Shown here: one piece after another, positions 1 to 8,063 of the stretch
Numbering within the stretch: the stretch's first letter is position 1
Layout of the letters: every line of letters starts with the position of its first letter
Source: Streptomyces toxytricini
GTDB lineage: Bacteria > Actinomycetota > Actinomycetes > Streptomycetales > Streptomycetaceae
Assembly (NCBI RefSeq): GCF_014649915.1
Contig: NZ_BMTY01000035.1
Span: 1 to 46,666, forward strand
Length of the DNA: 46,666 bases
Reading direction: 5' to 3'
Translations under genes and position numbers: made by a program
The notes under the pieces: model-generated
Seen by the model: only the letters and a program-made list of their open reading frames with translations
What the model was told of the DNA's origin: nothing
Database searches by the model: none

Positions 1-149
1 CCTTTCGCCCCACCGGCATCAGCAGGTCCCGCTCAGTGCCGGGGCCCGGCCGTTCCCCCGCCCAGACCCGGATCTGGGGGCCTTTTCGGCGGCCGGGAGG
101 CGGTGGCCGCACGAAAGGACGACCAGAGCATCATCCGGAGACGGAAGCG

Positions 150-712
150 CCCCAGATCGCTACGTGGCCCGGGTTTGCTCGGCGTCTGGTGGCCGTCCGG
201 GGCCGGGCGGCGCGTCAGATCCCTACAGGGGCGCCGCCTGCTCGGCGGCTGACCGCCGGATTGCAGGTGTGGGCAGCGCTGACGCTGCCTGCTTGCCGTC
301 TGTAGCCGAGATGGTAGGAGAGGGCAGCGAGGTGGGGGCGCTTCGCGCCCCGACGGCCTTCAGCCGCCGAAAGCAACGAGTCGAGCAGCGATCTGGGCGC
401 TTCGCGGCCCACCACCGCGGCGGTCAGGCGCCGAGACGTGACGAGAACGGGGCAAACCGGGGTGCTTCGTGACCGAGGGCGGCCGTCCGCCGCGTAATGC
501 CGAAGCGCGCAGCGGTCTGGGGCGCTTCGCGGCCCTCGATGGCGGTCAGGCGCTGAGCAGGCACGGCCATGTGGCGGTCTGGGGCGCTTCGCGGCCCTCG
601 GTGGCGGTCAGGCGCTGAGCAGGCACGCCGTGTGGCGGTCTTGGGCGCTTCGCGGCCCCGGGCGGCGGCCGGACGCCGAGCAGACGGGGGCGTGTAGCGA
701 TCTGGGGCGCTG
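150..712. repeat. Degenerate tandem array, ~61-62 bp period
   Basis: A block built around GCGGTCTGGGGCGCTTCGCG and GGCGGTCAGGCGCTGAGCAG recurs with a 61-62 bp spacing. The TCT of the block falls at about 394, 518, 580, 641 and 703. More decayed copies sit near 332 and 456, and possibly 270 and 152. The copies at 511-572 and 573-633 are nearly identical and the outer ones have drifted. No spacer/repeat alternation is seen, so it is not CRISPR. One minus-strand frame reads through part of it as a low-complexity peptide, but the 61/62 mixture breaks any constant frame. Function unknown. Confidence 0.75.
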
Positions 713-1029
713 CTGTCTCCCGATGAGACTCCAGGCGCCATTTCGTGCAGGGACGGCGCCCTGGTTCTCCGCCGACGGGTCTGATGATGCGGGTGGGGCG
801 AAAGGGGCTGCCGGAGCGGAAGAGCGCGCTCCCTGATGGCCCGCCATGGATTGCGTTGTTCGGCAGCTCTTTGTCTTTCCGGTGTGGGTCGGCCTGTCAA
901 GGGTGGCCGTCAGGCCATCGCGGAGCGACGCGACCGCAGGGAGCGCCCTTGACGGGCCGGCCCGCGCCGGAAGGACAATGCGCTGACGGGACGCCCCCAG
1001 CACGACACCGACACCGAGTCGTCTGCCCC

Positions 1030-1200
1030 CGCCAATCCGGCTACCGCCGTCTCCCCGACGCCCCGGATCCTCGGCTACCGCTGTTTACCCGGCCCCGGAT
1101 CCTCGGCTACCGCTGTTTACCCGGCCCCGGATCCCCGGCTACCGCCGTCTCCCCGACGCCCCGGATCCCGGGCTTCCGCCACTGCGCCGCCGCTGTCGCT
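1030..1200. repeat. Tandem array, 32-bp period
   Basis: A unit containing GGATCCTCGGCTACCGC followed by TGTTTACCCGGCCCC repeats at 32-bp steps, with the shared GGATCC at about 1065, 1097 and 1129. Partial copies start near 1033 and 1163, the last step being 34 bp. Related fragments (CCGGGTCCTCGGATTCC) continue to about 1320. The central copies are almost identical, implying recent duplication or homogenisation. No coding frame is convincing. Confidence 0.75.
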
Positions 1201-1619
1201 TCTCTGGTGCCGGGTCGTCGGCCTCCCGCCCTGCTCCCGCTGTCGCCTCTCCGACGCCGGGTCCTCGGATTCCCCCCCCCGCCGCCCCGGCGCCGAGTCG
1301 TCCCGCTCCCGCCCGGGGCGGCTGGGCACCGTCGGCCGTCGGGAGTGTTTCGCAAAGCGGACAGCCTGCCCGGCGGGGCAGCTCACGCCGAGGTCCCCCG
1401 GCCGCGGCCAGCCCTCGAGCGAAACCGCCCCGCCGCCGGAGGCGCAGGTCGCCGGGCCGTCGTCTCACCCGGATGCCGCACCCGCCGTGCCGCGGGCGGG
1501 TGGGGCGGGCAGTGTGGGGCAGGGCCGCTCGCGGCCCCGCCCGGCGCCTCGTGCCGTACGGCACGCCGGGGCCGCAGCCGTACCGGCCGGCCCCGCGCCC
1601 GACCCCGAGGAGACCCCCC

Positions 1620-2618
1620 ATGGCACCCTTGCCGGACCCCCGCTGGAGGCATGCCGTCGTCACCGGCGGCGCGGGCTTCGTGGGCTCGCACCTGTGCGCC
1701 GCCCTCCTCGCCCAAGGCACCGACGTTACGTGCCTCGACGACTTCAGCACCGGCCTGCCCGACAACACGGCCGACCTGCACGACCACCCGGGCTTCACGC
1801 TGCGCCGGGTCGACGTCAGCCGGCCGTTCACCGTCGACCGTCCGCCCGACCTGGTGCTGCACCTGGCCTCCCCGGCGTCCCCCGCCGACTACCTCCGGCT
1901 GCCGCTGCACACCCTGGACGCCGGGAGCCTCGGCACCCGCAACGCCCTGGAGCTGGCCCGCCGCAGCGGCGCCCGGTTCGTCCTCGCCTCCACCTCCGAG
2001 GTGTACGGCGACCCGCACGAGCACCCGCAGAGCGAGGCCTACTGGGGCAACGTCAACCCGGTGGGGCCGCGCAGCGTGTACGACGAGGCCAAACGGTTCG
2101 GCGAGGCGCTCACCACCGCGCACAGCGCCGCCCACGGCACCGACACGTGCATCGTCCGGCTGTTCAACACCTACGGGCCCGGAATGCGCGGCCACGACGG
2201 GCGCGCCGTCCCCACGTTCGTCCGCCAGGCCCTCGACGGCGAGCCGCTCACCGTGACCGGCGACGGCCGGCAGAGCCGCTCCCTGTGCTACGTCGACGAC
2301 ACCGTCGCCGGGATCCTCGCCGCGGCCGCCCACGGCATGCGCGGCCCCGTCAACATCGGCAACCCGGACGAGATCACCATGCTGGACCTGGCCCGCCGCA
2401 TCATCGAACTCACCGGCTCCGCTTCGCAGATACGTTTCATCGCCCGCCCCGTCGACGACCCGGCGGTCCGCTGCCCGGACATCACGCTCGCACGCGGCAA
2501 GCTCCAGTGGGAGCCGCGCACCGACATGGCGGACGGCCTGCGGCGGACCATCGCCTGGTTCCGGGCCCGCAACAACAGCCCGGACCGCCGCTCCACGCCG
2601 AGTCCCTCCGGAACCTGA
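1620..2618 (+). CDS. NAD-dependent UDP-glucuronate decarboxylase-like epimerase/dehydratase
   Basis: A 332-residue extended SDR. The N-terminus carries the NAD-binding GGAGFVGS motif, followed by LASPASPADYL, STSEVYGDP, YWGNVNPVGPRSVYDEAKR and FNTYGPGM. This series is characteristic of UDP-glucuronic acid decarboxylases (UXS), which oxidise and decarboxylate UDP-GlcA to UDP-xylose. The catalytic Tyr/Lys pair is in SVYDEAK. The ATG at 1620 is preceded by GAGGAG at a good distance; in-frame codons upstream are low-complexity. It heads the operon and ends 13 bp before the carbamoyltransferase gene. A closely related sugar-nucleotide epimerase activity cannot be excluded. It does not look like HldD, the ADP-heptose epimerase that a heptose locus would be expected to carry. 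Confidence 0.85.
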   Translation: MAPLPDPRWRHAVVTGGAGFVGSHLCAALLAQGTDVTCLDDFSTGLPDNTADLHDHPGFTLRRVDVSRPFTVDRPPDLVLHLASPASPADYLRLPLHTLDAGSLGTRNALELARRSGARFVLASTSEVYGDPHEHPQSEAYWGNVNPVGPRSVYDEAKRFGEALTTAHSAAHGTDTCIVRLFNTYGPGMRGHDGRAVPTFVRQALDGEPLTVTGDGRQSRSLCYVDDTVAGILAAAAHGMRGPVNIGNPDEITMLDLARRIIELTGSASQIRFIARPVDDPAVRCPDITLARGKLQWEPRTDMADGLRRTIAWFRARNNSPDRRSTPSPSGT

Positions 2619-2631
2619 AGGACGGTCAGCC

Positions 2632-4296
2632 ATGCGCGTCCTCGGCATCAACGCCCTCTTCCACGACCCCGCAGCCGCGCTCGTCGTCGACGGCCGGACC
2701 GTGGCCGCCGCCGAAGAGGAGCGGTTCAGCAGACGCAAACACGGCAAGCGGCCCGTGCCGTTCTCCGCGTGGGAACTCCCCGTCGAATCCGCCCGCTGGT
2801 GCCTGCGCAAGGCCGGCCTCCGCCCGGAGGACCTCGACGCCGTCGCCTATTCCTACGACCCGCAGCTCGCCCGCCCGGCCGACGCCATGGGACTGGACGA
2901 CCCCTGGGACCACCTCCGCCAGACCTACGCCCGCGAAGCCCCCGGCTTCCTGGCGTCCGCCCTGCCCGGCCTGGACCCCGCCAAGGTCCGCTTCGTCCCC
3001 CACCACATGGCCCACGCCGCCTCCGCCGCGTTCGCCGCCGACCGGGCCGAGCGCAGCTCCGTCCTCGTCCTCGACGGCCGCGGCGAGCGCGCCTCCCACC
3101 TCGCGGCCCGGCGCACCGGAGCCTCCCTGGAGCCGCTCTGCGCGCAGGAACTCCCCCACTCCCTCGGCCTCGTGTACGAGGAGCTCACCGCCCACCTCGG
3201 ATTCCTGCGCTCCTCCGACGAGTTCAAGGTGATGGCCCTCGCCTCGTACGGCACGCCGCGGATGCTGCCCGAGCTGCGGCGCCACGTCCACCCGACCGGT
3301 GACGGCGGTTTCCGGGCGACGGCCGTCCCCTGGCACGAGTTCTGCCCGCCGCGCGGCCCCGACGAGCCGTGGACGCGCGACCACGCCGACACCGCCGCCT
3401 CCGCGCAGGCCGTGCTGGAGGAGACCCTGCTCGACCTGGTGCGCTGGCTCCACGGCCGCACCGGCGACCGGACGCTCACCCTGGCCGGCGGCGTCGCCCT
3501 CAACTGCGTGGCCAACTCGCGGATCGCCCGCGAGGGCCCGTTCGACCGGGTGTGGGTCCAGCCCGCGGCGGGTGACGCCGGAACGGCGCTGGGCGCAGCC
3601 CTCCTCGTGGCCGCCGGCGCCGGCGACGACCCCGGCCCGATGGACGGCGCCGACCTCGGCCGCGAATGGTCCGACGCCGAGCTGGGTGCCTGGCTGAAGT
3701 CGGCGGGCGTCCCCTTCGAGCGTCCCCCGGACATCGCGGTCGCCGTCGCGGAGGCCCTCGCCGACAACGCCGTCGTCGCCTGGTTCCAGGGCCGCTCCGA
3801 ATACGGGCCGCGCGCCCTCGGGCACCGTTCGCTGCTCGCCCATCCCGGGCACGCCGGCAACCTCGAACGGCTCAACGACGTCAAGGGCCGCGAGCAGTTC
3901 CGGCCGGTCGCCCCGATGGTCCTCGCCGACCGGGCCGCCGAGCTCTTCGACGGCCCGCTCCCCAGCCCGTACATGCTGTTCGTCCACGACGTGCGGCCGG
4001 GCTGGGCCGAGCGGATCCCGGCCGTCGTCCACGTCGACGGAACCGCCCGCATCCAGACCGTCGACGCGGCCCGCGAGCCCCTCGTCGCCCGCATGCTGGA
4101 GGCCTTCGAGCGGCTCACCGGGCTGCCCGTCGTCGTCAACACCAGCCTCAACACCGCCGGCCGGCCGATGGTCGACGACCCGCGCGACGCCCTGGAGTGC
4201 TTCGGCTCCTCGCCGGTCGACCTGCTCGCCATCGGCCCGTACGCCGTCCGCCGGGGCGCGATGTTCCGCACGTCCCCCGAGGGGTGGTCCGCGTGA
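2632..4296 (+). CDS. NodU/TobZ-family carbamoyltransferase
   Basis: A 554-residue protein with the full carbamoyltransferase layout. The N-terminal Kae1-like part has GINALFHDPAAAL, an EEERFSRRKH motif, the metal-binding HHMAHAASA segment and VLDGRGE. The C-terminal part has RSEYGPRALGHRSLLA and VVNTSLN. Family members such as TobZ and NodU transfer carbamoyl from carbamoyl phosphate, through a carbamoyl-adenylate, to a sugar hydroxyl. The length matches the family. The start at 2632 is 13 bp after the previous gene, and the stop overlaps the next start as GTGA. In this context the likely target is a sugar residue of the glycan built by the operon; the acceptor is inferred, not seen. Confidence 0.88.
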   Translation: MRVLGINALFHDPAAALVVDGRTVAAAEEERFSRRKHGKRPVPFSAWELPVESARWCLRKAGLRPEDLDAVAYSYDPQLARPADAMGLDDPWDHLRQTYAREAPGFLASALPGLDPAKVRFVPHHMAHAASAAFAADRAERSSVLVLDGRGERASHLAARRTGASLEPLCAQELPHSLGLVYEELTAHLGFLRSSDEFKVMALASYGTPRMLPELRRHVHPTGDGGFRATAVPWHEFCPPRGPDEPWTRDHADTAASAQAVLEETLLDLVRWLHGRTGDRTLTLAGGVALNCVANSRIAREGPFDRVWVQPAAGDAGTALGAALLVAAGAGDDPGPMDGADLGREWSDAELGAWLKSAGVPFERPPDIAVAVAEALADNAVVAWFQGRSEYGPRALGHRSLLAHPGHAGNLERLNDVKGREQFRPVAPMVLADRAAELFDGPLPSPYMLFVHDVRPGWAERIPAVVHVDGTARIQTVDAAREPLVARMLEAFERLTGLPVVVNTSLNTAGRPMVDDPRDALECFGSSPVDLLAIGPYAVRRGAMFRTSPEGWSA

Positions 4297-5357
4297 CCGG
4301 ACCCGCGCCCCGCTATGCCGTCGTCATCCCCACGGTCGGCCGCCCGCAGCTGACCGCGTGCCTGGAGGCCCTGGCCGCCGCCCGCGGCCCCGGCCCCGGC
4401 CGTGTCGTCGTCGTCCACGACCGCCCGGGCCCCGGCGGCACCCTCCCGCCCCTGGAGGTCCCCGACGCGCTGGCTTCACGGACCCTCCTCGTGCCCGGGA
4501 CCGCCCGCGGCCCCGCCGCCGCCCGGAACGCCGGCTGGCGGGCCGCGGGCTCCGTCCCCTGGGTGGTCTTCCTCGACGACGACGTGGTGCCCGGCCCCGA
4601 CTGGGCCGAGGCCCTCGACCGCGACCTCGCGGCCGCCGGTCCCGGGACCGCGGCCGTCACCGCCCGGATCGAGGTGCCCCTGCCGCAGGACCGCCGCCCC
4701 ACCGACTGGGAGCGCTGCACCGCCGGCCTGGCCACCGCCCGCTGGATCACCGCGGACATGGCCTTCCGCACCGCCGCCCTGCGCGCCGCCGACGGCTTCG
4801 ACGAGCGGTTCCGGCGGGCGTTCCGCGAGGACGCCGACCTGGCCCTGCGCCTTGTGGCCGGCGGCTGGACCCTCGCCGAGGGCACCCGCCTCACCCGGCA
4901 CCCCGTCCGGCCCGCGGACCGCTGGATCTCGGTCCGCACCCAGGCCGGCAACGCCGACGACGTCCTCATGGACCGGCTCCACGGCCGCGGCTGGCGGCGC
5001 CGGGCCGCGGCCCCGCTCGGCCGCCGCCCCGCGCACCTCGCCGTCACCGCCGCCGCCTGCGCGTCCGCGGTGTGCGCGCTCCTCGGCCGCCGCCGCGCCG
5101 CCGCCTGGTGCGCGGCCGCCTGGCTCGCCGGCACCGCCGAGTTCGCCGCGGCCCGGATCGCGCCCGGGCCCCGTACCCGGGACGAGGTCCTCACCATGGC
5201 CGTGACGAGCGTCCTGATCCCGCCCGCGGCCGCCTGGCACTGGGCCCGCGGCCTCGCCGCGCACCGGCGGGTGCCGCCCACCCCCGCAGCCGGCCCCCCG
5301 CCGGCGCCCGCCCCGGAGGGGCGGCGGACCGCAGCCGCCCCGGCGGGTGCGCCGTGA
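4293..5357 (+). CDS. Family 2 glycosyltransferase
   Basis: A 354-residue GT-A type glycosyltransferase. It begins with YAVVIPTVGRPQLTACLEAL, has the PAAARNAGW segment, and has the DXD-like metal site in VVFLDDDVVPGPDW. FREDADLALRLVAGG provides the usual ED acid/base motif. After about residue 235 come hydrophobic stretches near residues 247-285 and 295-315, suggesting one or two membrane segments in the C-terminal third. The chosen GTG overlaps the upstream TGA (GTGA), the pattern used throughout the operon. Donor and acceptor cannot be read from sequence. The protein probably acts at the inner face of the membrane on a lipid-linked or protein acceptor. Confidence 0.82.
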   Translation: MTGPAPRYAVVIPTVGRPQLTACLEALAAARGPGPGRVVVVHDRPGPGGTLPPLEVPDALASRTLLVPGTARGPAAARNAGWRAAGSVPWVVFLDDDVVPGPDWAEALDRDLAAAGPGTAAVTARIEVPLPQDRRPTDWERCTAGLATARWITADMAFRTAALRAADGFDERFRRAFREDADLALRLVAGGWTLAEGTRLTRHPVRPADRWISVRTQAGNADDVLMDRLHGRGWRRRAAAPLGRRPAHLAVTAAACASAVCALLGRRRAAAWCAAAWLAGTAEFAAARIAPGPRTRDEVLTMAVTSVLIPPAAAWHWARGLAAHRRVPPTPAAGPPPAPAPEGRRTAAAPAGAP

Positions 5358-6028
5358 CCGCCCGCACCCCGGCCCCCGCGGCGCTCCCCGACCGCGGCCC
5401 GGGCGGACCATGGCTGTGGACGGGGCCTCCGGCGGCCGGCCCCGCGCACGACGGCCTGCCCCAGGCCGTCCTCTTCGACCGCGACGGCACCCTCGTCGCC
5501 GACGTCCCCTACAACGGCGACCCCCGCCTGGTCCGGCCCGTGCCGACCGCGCGCGAGGCCGTGGCGGTGCTGCGCCGGCTGGGCGTGCCCACCGGCGTCG
5601 TCAGCAACCAGTCCGGAGTCGGCCGCGGCCTCCTGACCCACCACCAGGTCCGCGCCGTCGCGGACCGCGTCGACGCCCTGCTCGGCCCGTTCGGCGCATG
5701 GGCCGTCTGCCCGCACCGGCCCGAGGACGGCTGCCGCTGCCGCAAGCCGGCGCCCGGCCTCGTCCTCGCCGCCTGCACCGCCCTCGGTGCGGACCCCCGC
5801 CGCACGGTCGTCATCGGCGACATCGGAGCCGACGAGGACGCCGCCCGAGCCGCCGGCGCGCTCGCCGTCCTCGTACCCACCCCGGCGACCCGCCCCCAGG
5901 AGGTGGGGGCCGCCCGCCACACCGCCCCCGACCTGCTGGCCGCCGTACGCCTCGCGCTCGACCTCGCCCTGCGCCGCGAGCCGGCGCCCCGCCGGGCGGC
6001 CTCCCACCCCGGCGGTGACCCGTGGTGA
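5354..6028 (+). CDS. gmhB: D-glycero-D-manno-heptose 1,7-bisphosphate 7-phosphatase (GmhB-like HAD)
   Basis: A 224-residue HAD-family phosphatase. FDRDGTLVADVPYNGDP provides the DxDxT nucleophile motif, VSNQSGVGRG the second motif and IGDIGADEDAA the fourth. Between them, CPHRPEDGCRCRKP is the zinc-binding CxH...CxC loop that marks GmhB and histidinol-phosphate phosphatase relatives. GmhB removes the C7 phosphate from heptose 1,7-bisphosphate. The presence of gmhA and hldE in the same operon makes GmhB more likely than the histidinol-phosphate alternative. An N-terminal extension of about 35 Pro/Ala-rich residues is not part of the fold. The GTG start overlaps the upstream stop. Confidence 0.88.
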   Translation: MTARTPAPAALPDRGPGGPWLWTGPPAAGPAHDGLPQAVLFDRDGTLVADVPYNGDPRLVRPVPTAREAVAVLRRLGVPTGVVSNQSGVGRGLLTHHQVRAVADRVDALLGPFGAWAVCPHRPEDGCRCRKPAPGLVLAACTALGADPRRTVVIGDIGADEDAARAAGALAVLVPTPATRPQEVGAARHTAPDLLAAVRLALDLALRREPAPRRAASHPGGDPW

Positions 6029-7101
6029 GGGCCCCGCGCACCCTCGTGGTGCGCCTCGACAGCGCCGGCGACGTCCTCCTGTCCGGCCCCGCCGTCCGCG
6101 CCGTCGCGGCCGGCTCCTCCTACACGGCCATGCTGTGCGGCCCCCAGGGCGCACCCGCCGCCGCGCTGCTCCCCGGCGTCGACCGGGTCCTCGTCCACCA
6201 CGCGGCGTGGGTGGGATTCGCCCCGCCGCGGACCTCCCGCGAGGAGTGCGACCTGCTGCTGGACGCGCTCGCCGCCGACCGCTTCGACCGGGCGCTGGTC
6301 CTCGTCTCCCACCACCAGAGCCCCCTGCCGGCGGCCCTGCTCCTGGCGCTCGCCGGGATCGGGGACACCGCCGCCGACTGCACCGACTACCCCGGCTCCC
6401 TGCTCTCCCTGCGCCACCGCCGCCGGCCCGGCAGGCACGAGGCGGAAGCCGCCCTCGACCTGGCGCGGGACTTCGGCTACCCGCTGCCCGCAGGCGACGA
6501 CGGTGCGCTGGGGATCCTGGAGCCGCCCGAGACCGTCGGCCTCACCGGCCCCGACCCCTACCTCGTCGTCCACCCCGGAGCGGCCGTCCCCGCCCGGGCG
6601 TGGAGCCCCCAACGGGCCGCCCGAGCGGTCGCGGCGCTGCACGACGCGGGGCACCGCGTGGTGGTCACCGGCGGGCCCGCCGAGCGGGAGCTGACCGCCC
6701 GCGTCGCCGGCAGGCACGCCCTCGACCTCGGCGGCGGCACCCGCGACCTGCACGAACTCGCCGGAGTGCTGGCCGGGGCCCGGGCGGTCGTCACCGGCAA
6801 CACCGGCCCCGCCCACCTGGCCAGCGCCGTCGGCACCCCCGTGGCCTGCCTGTTCGCCCCCGTCGTGCCGGCCGAGCGCTGGCGCCCGTACGGCGTCCCG
6901 CACGTCCTGCTCGGCGACCAGCAGGCGGCCTGCGCCGCGACCCGCGCCCGCACCTGCCCGGTGCCCGGCCACCCCTGCCTGGACTCCGTACGGGACGAGG
7001 AGGTCCTCGCGGCCGTGGCAGCCCTCCTCGGCGCCGCACCCGGCCGCGGAAGAGCCGGCGTCCGCCGCGCAGCCGCCCACGACCTAGGAGCAGCACGGTG
7101 A
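6022..7101 (+). CDS. GT9 heptosyltransferase-like protein
   Basis: A protein of about 359 residues in the ADP-heptose:LPS heptosyltransferase family (GT9, GT-B fold). Visible signatures are LVVRLDSAGDVLLSGPAVRAV at the N-terminus, the central VVHPGAAVPARAWSPQRAA and the C-terminal VVTGNTGPAHLASAVGTPVACLFAP, which lines the nucleotide-sugar site. In Gram-negatives these enzymes add heptose to lipid A-core. Here there is no LPS pathway in view, so the acceptor must differ. GTG codons at 6022 and 6025 are both possible; 6025 would give the GTGA overlap used by neighbouring genes. It lies directly after gmhB. Confidence 0.87.
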   Translation: MVRAPRTLVVRLDSAGDVLLSGPAVRAVAAGSSYTAMLCGPQGAPAAALLPGVDRVLVHHAAWVGFAPPRTSREECDLLLDALAADRFDRALVLVSHHQSPLPAALLLALAGIGDTAADCTDYPGSLLSLRHRRRPGRHEAEAALDLARDFGYPLPAGDDGALGILEPPETVGLTGPDPYLVVHPGAAVPARAWSPQRAARAVAALHDAGHRVVVTGGPAERELTARVAGRHALDLGGGTRDLHELAGVLAGARAVVTGNTGPAHLASAVGTPVACLFAPVVPAERWRPYGVPHVLLGDQQAACAATRARTCPVPGHPCLDSVRDEEVLAAVAALLGAAPGRGRAGVRRAAAHDLGAAR

Positions 7102-8063
7102 ACATCCTCCTGTGGCACGTGCACGGCTCCTGGACCACCGCCTTCGTCCAGGGCCCGCACACCTACCTGGTGCCCGTCACCCCCGACCGCGGCCCGGACG
7201 GCCTCGGCCGCGCCCGCACCTTCGACTGGCCCGGCTCGGTCCGCGAGGTGACCCCCGGGCAGCTCGCCGACACCCCCGTCGACGTGGTCGTGCTCCAGCG
7301 CCCGCACGAGTGGCGGCTCGCCGAGGAGTGGCTCGGCGGCCGCCGGCCCGGCCGGGACGTGCCGGCCGTCTACCTGGAGCACAACGCCCCCGACGGCCCG
7401 GTGCCCTGCACCAGGCACCCCGCGGCCGACCGCGACGACACCGTCCTCGTCCACGTCACCCACTTCAACCGGCTGTTCTGGGACTGCGGCAGCACCCGCA
7501 CCCGGGTGATCGAGCACGGCATCGTCGACCCGGGCCACCGCTACACCGGCCGGCTGGCCCGCGCCGCCGTCGTCGTCAACGACCCCGTCCGGCGCGGCCG
7601 GTACACCGGCACCGACCTGCTGCCCGGCCTCAGCGAGGCCGCCCCGCTCGACGTGTTCGGCATGCGCACCGAAGGACTCGCCGAGCACCTCGGGCTGGAC
7701 CCGGAGCGCTGCCGCGGCCGGGACCTGCCCCAGGCGCTGCTGCACACCGCCATGGCCGAGCGGCGCCTGTACCTGCACCCCGTCCGCTGGACCTCCCTCG
7801 GCCTGTCCCTGCTGGAGGCCATGCACCTCGGCATGCCCGTGGTGGCGCTGGCCACCACGGAGGCCTCGGCCGCCGTTCCGCCCGGTACGGGCACCCTGTC
7901 GACCCGCCCCGAGGAGCTGGCCCTGGCGGCCCGCCACTACCTGAACGAACCGGAAGCCGCCGCGGAGGACGGCGCCCGCGCCCGCCGGGCCGCACTCGAC
8001 CGGTACGGCCTCAAACGCTTCCTGTCCGACTGGGAGCACCTGCTCACGGAGGTACGGTCATGA
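7098..8063 (+). CDS. Glycosyltransferase, GT-B type
   Basis: A 321-residue protein that starts NILLWHVHGSWTTAFVQG. Its C-terminal half has the GT4-like nucleotide-sugar site LHPVRWTSLGLSLLEAMHLGMPVVALATTE, where the Glu of LLEAMHLGMPVV is the conserved EX7E-type acid. EHNAPDGPVPCTRHP and HVTHFNRLFWDCG are the acceptor-side motifs of this little-studied family. The protein is shorter than most GT4 enzymes, with a reduced N-terminal domain. The GTG start overlaps the upstream stop as GTGA. The specific sugar is unknown; position between a GT9 and a GT4 gene suggests it elongates the same glycan. Confidence 0.75.
   Translation: MNILLWHVHGSWTTAFVQGPHTYLVPVTPDRGPDGLGRARTFDWPGSVREVTPGQLADTPVDVVVLQRPHEWRLAEEWLGGRRPGRDVPAVYLEHNAPDGPVPCTRHPAADRDDTVLVHVTHFNRLFWDCGSTRTRVIEHGIVDPGHRYTGRLARAAVVVNDPVRRGRYTGTDLLPGLSEAAPLDVFGMRTEGLAEHLGLDPERCRGRDLPQALLHTAMAERRLYLHPVRWTSLGLSLLEAMHLGMPVVALATTEASAAVPPGTGTLSTRPEELALAARHYLNEPEAAAEDGARARRAALDRYGLKRFLSDWEHLLTEVRS

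Larger units (their letters stand above)
1..1619. other. Gene-free region upstream of glycan operon
   Basis: No frame here shows a recognisable protein family, and the long open frames on both strands are the kind expected by chance at this GC content. The region holds two degenerate tandem arrays, listed separately, and a GC-rich stretch at 1201-1619 with further decayed copies of the second array up to about 1320. The first credible ribosome binding site is GAGGAG at 1607-1612, which serves the gene starting at 1620. I could not identify the promoter of the operon. Confidence 0.6.

Noticed and set aside
1085..1125. SigB-like -10 sequences (GGGTAA) on the minus strand inside the 32-bp repeats.
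   Set aside because: No GNNT element at 14-16 bases upstream, and no gene downstream on that strand.
150..1200. Possible CRISPR array.
   Set aside because: Units are directly adjacent without unique spacers, differ in length and drift in sequence, and no cas gene is present.
745..2256. A 503-residue plus-strand open frame across the repeat region and the start of the UXS gene.
   Set aside because: It is out of frame with the UXS motifs, Arg/Pro/Ala-rich, and crosses repeat units of varying length.
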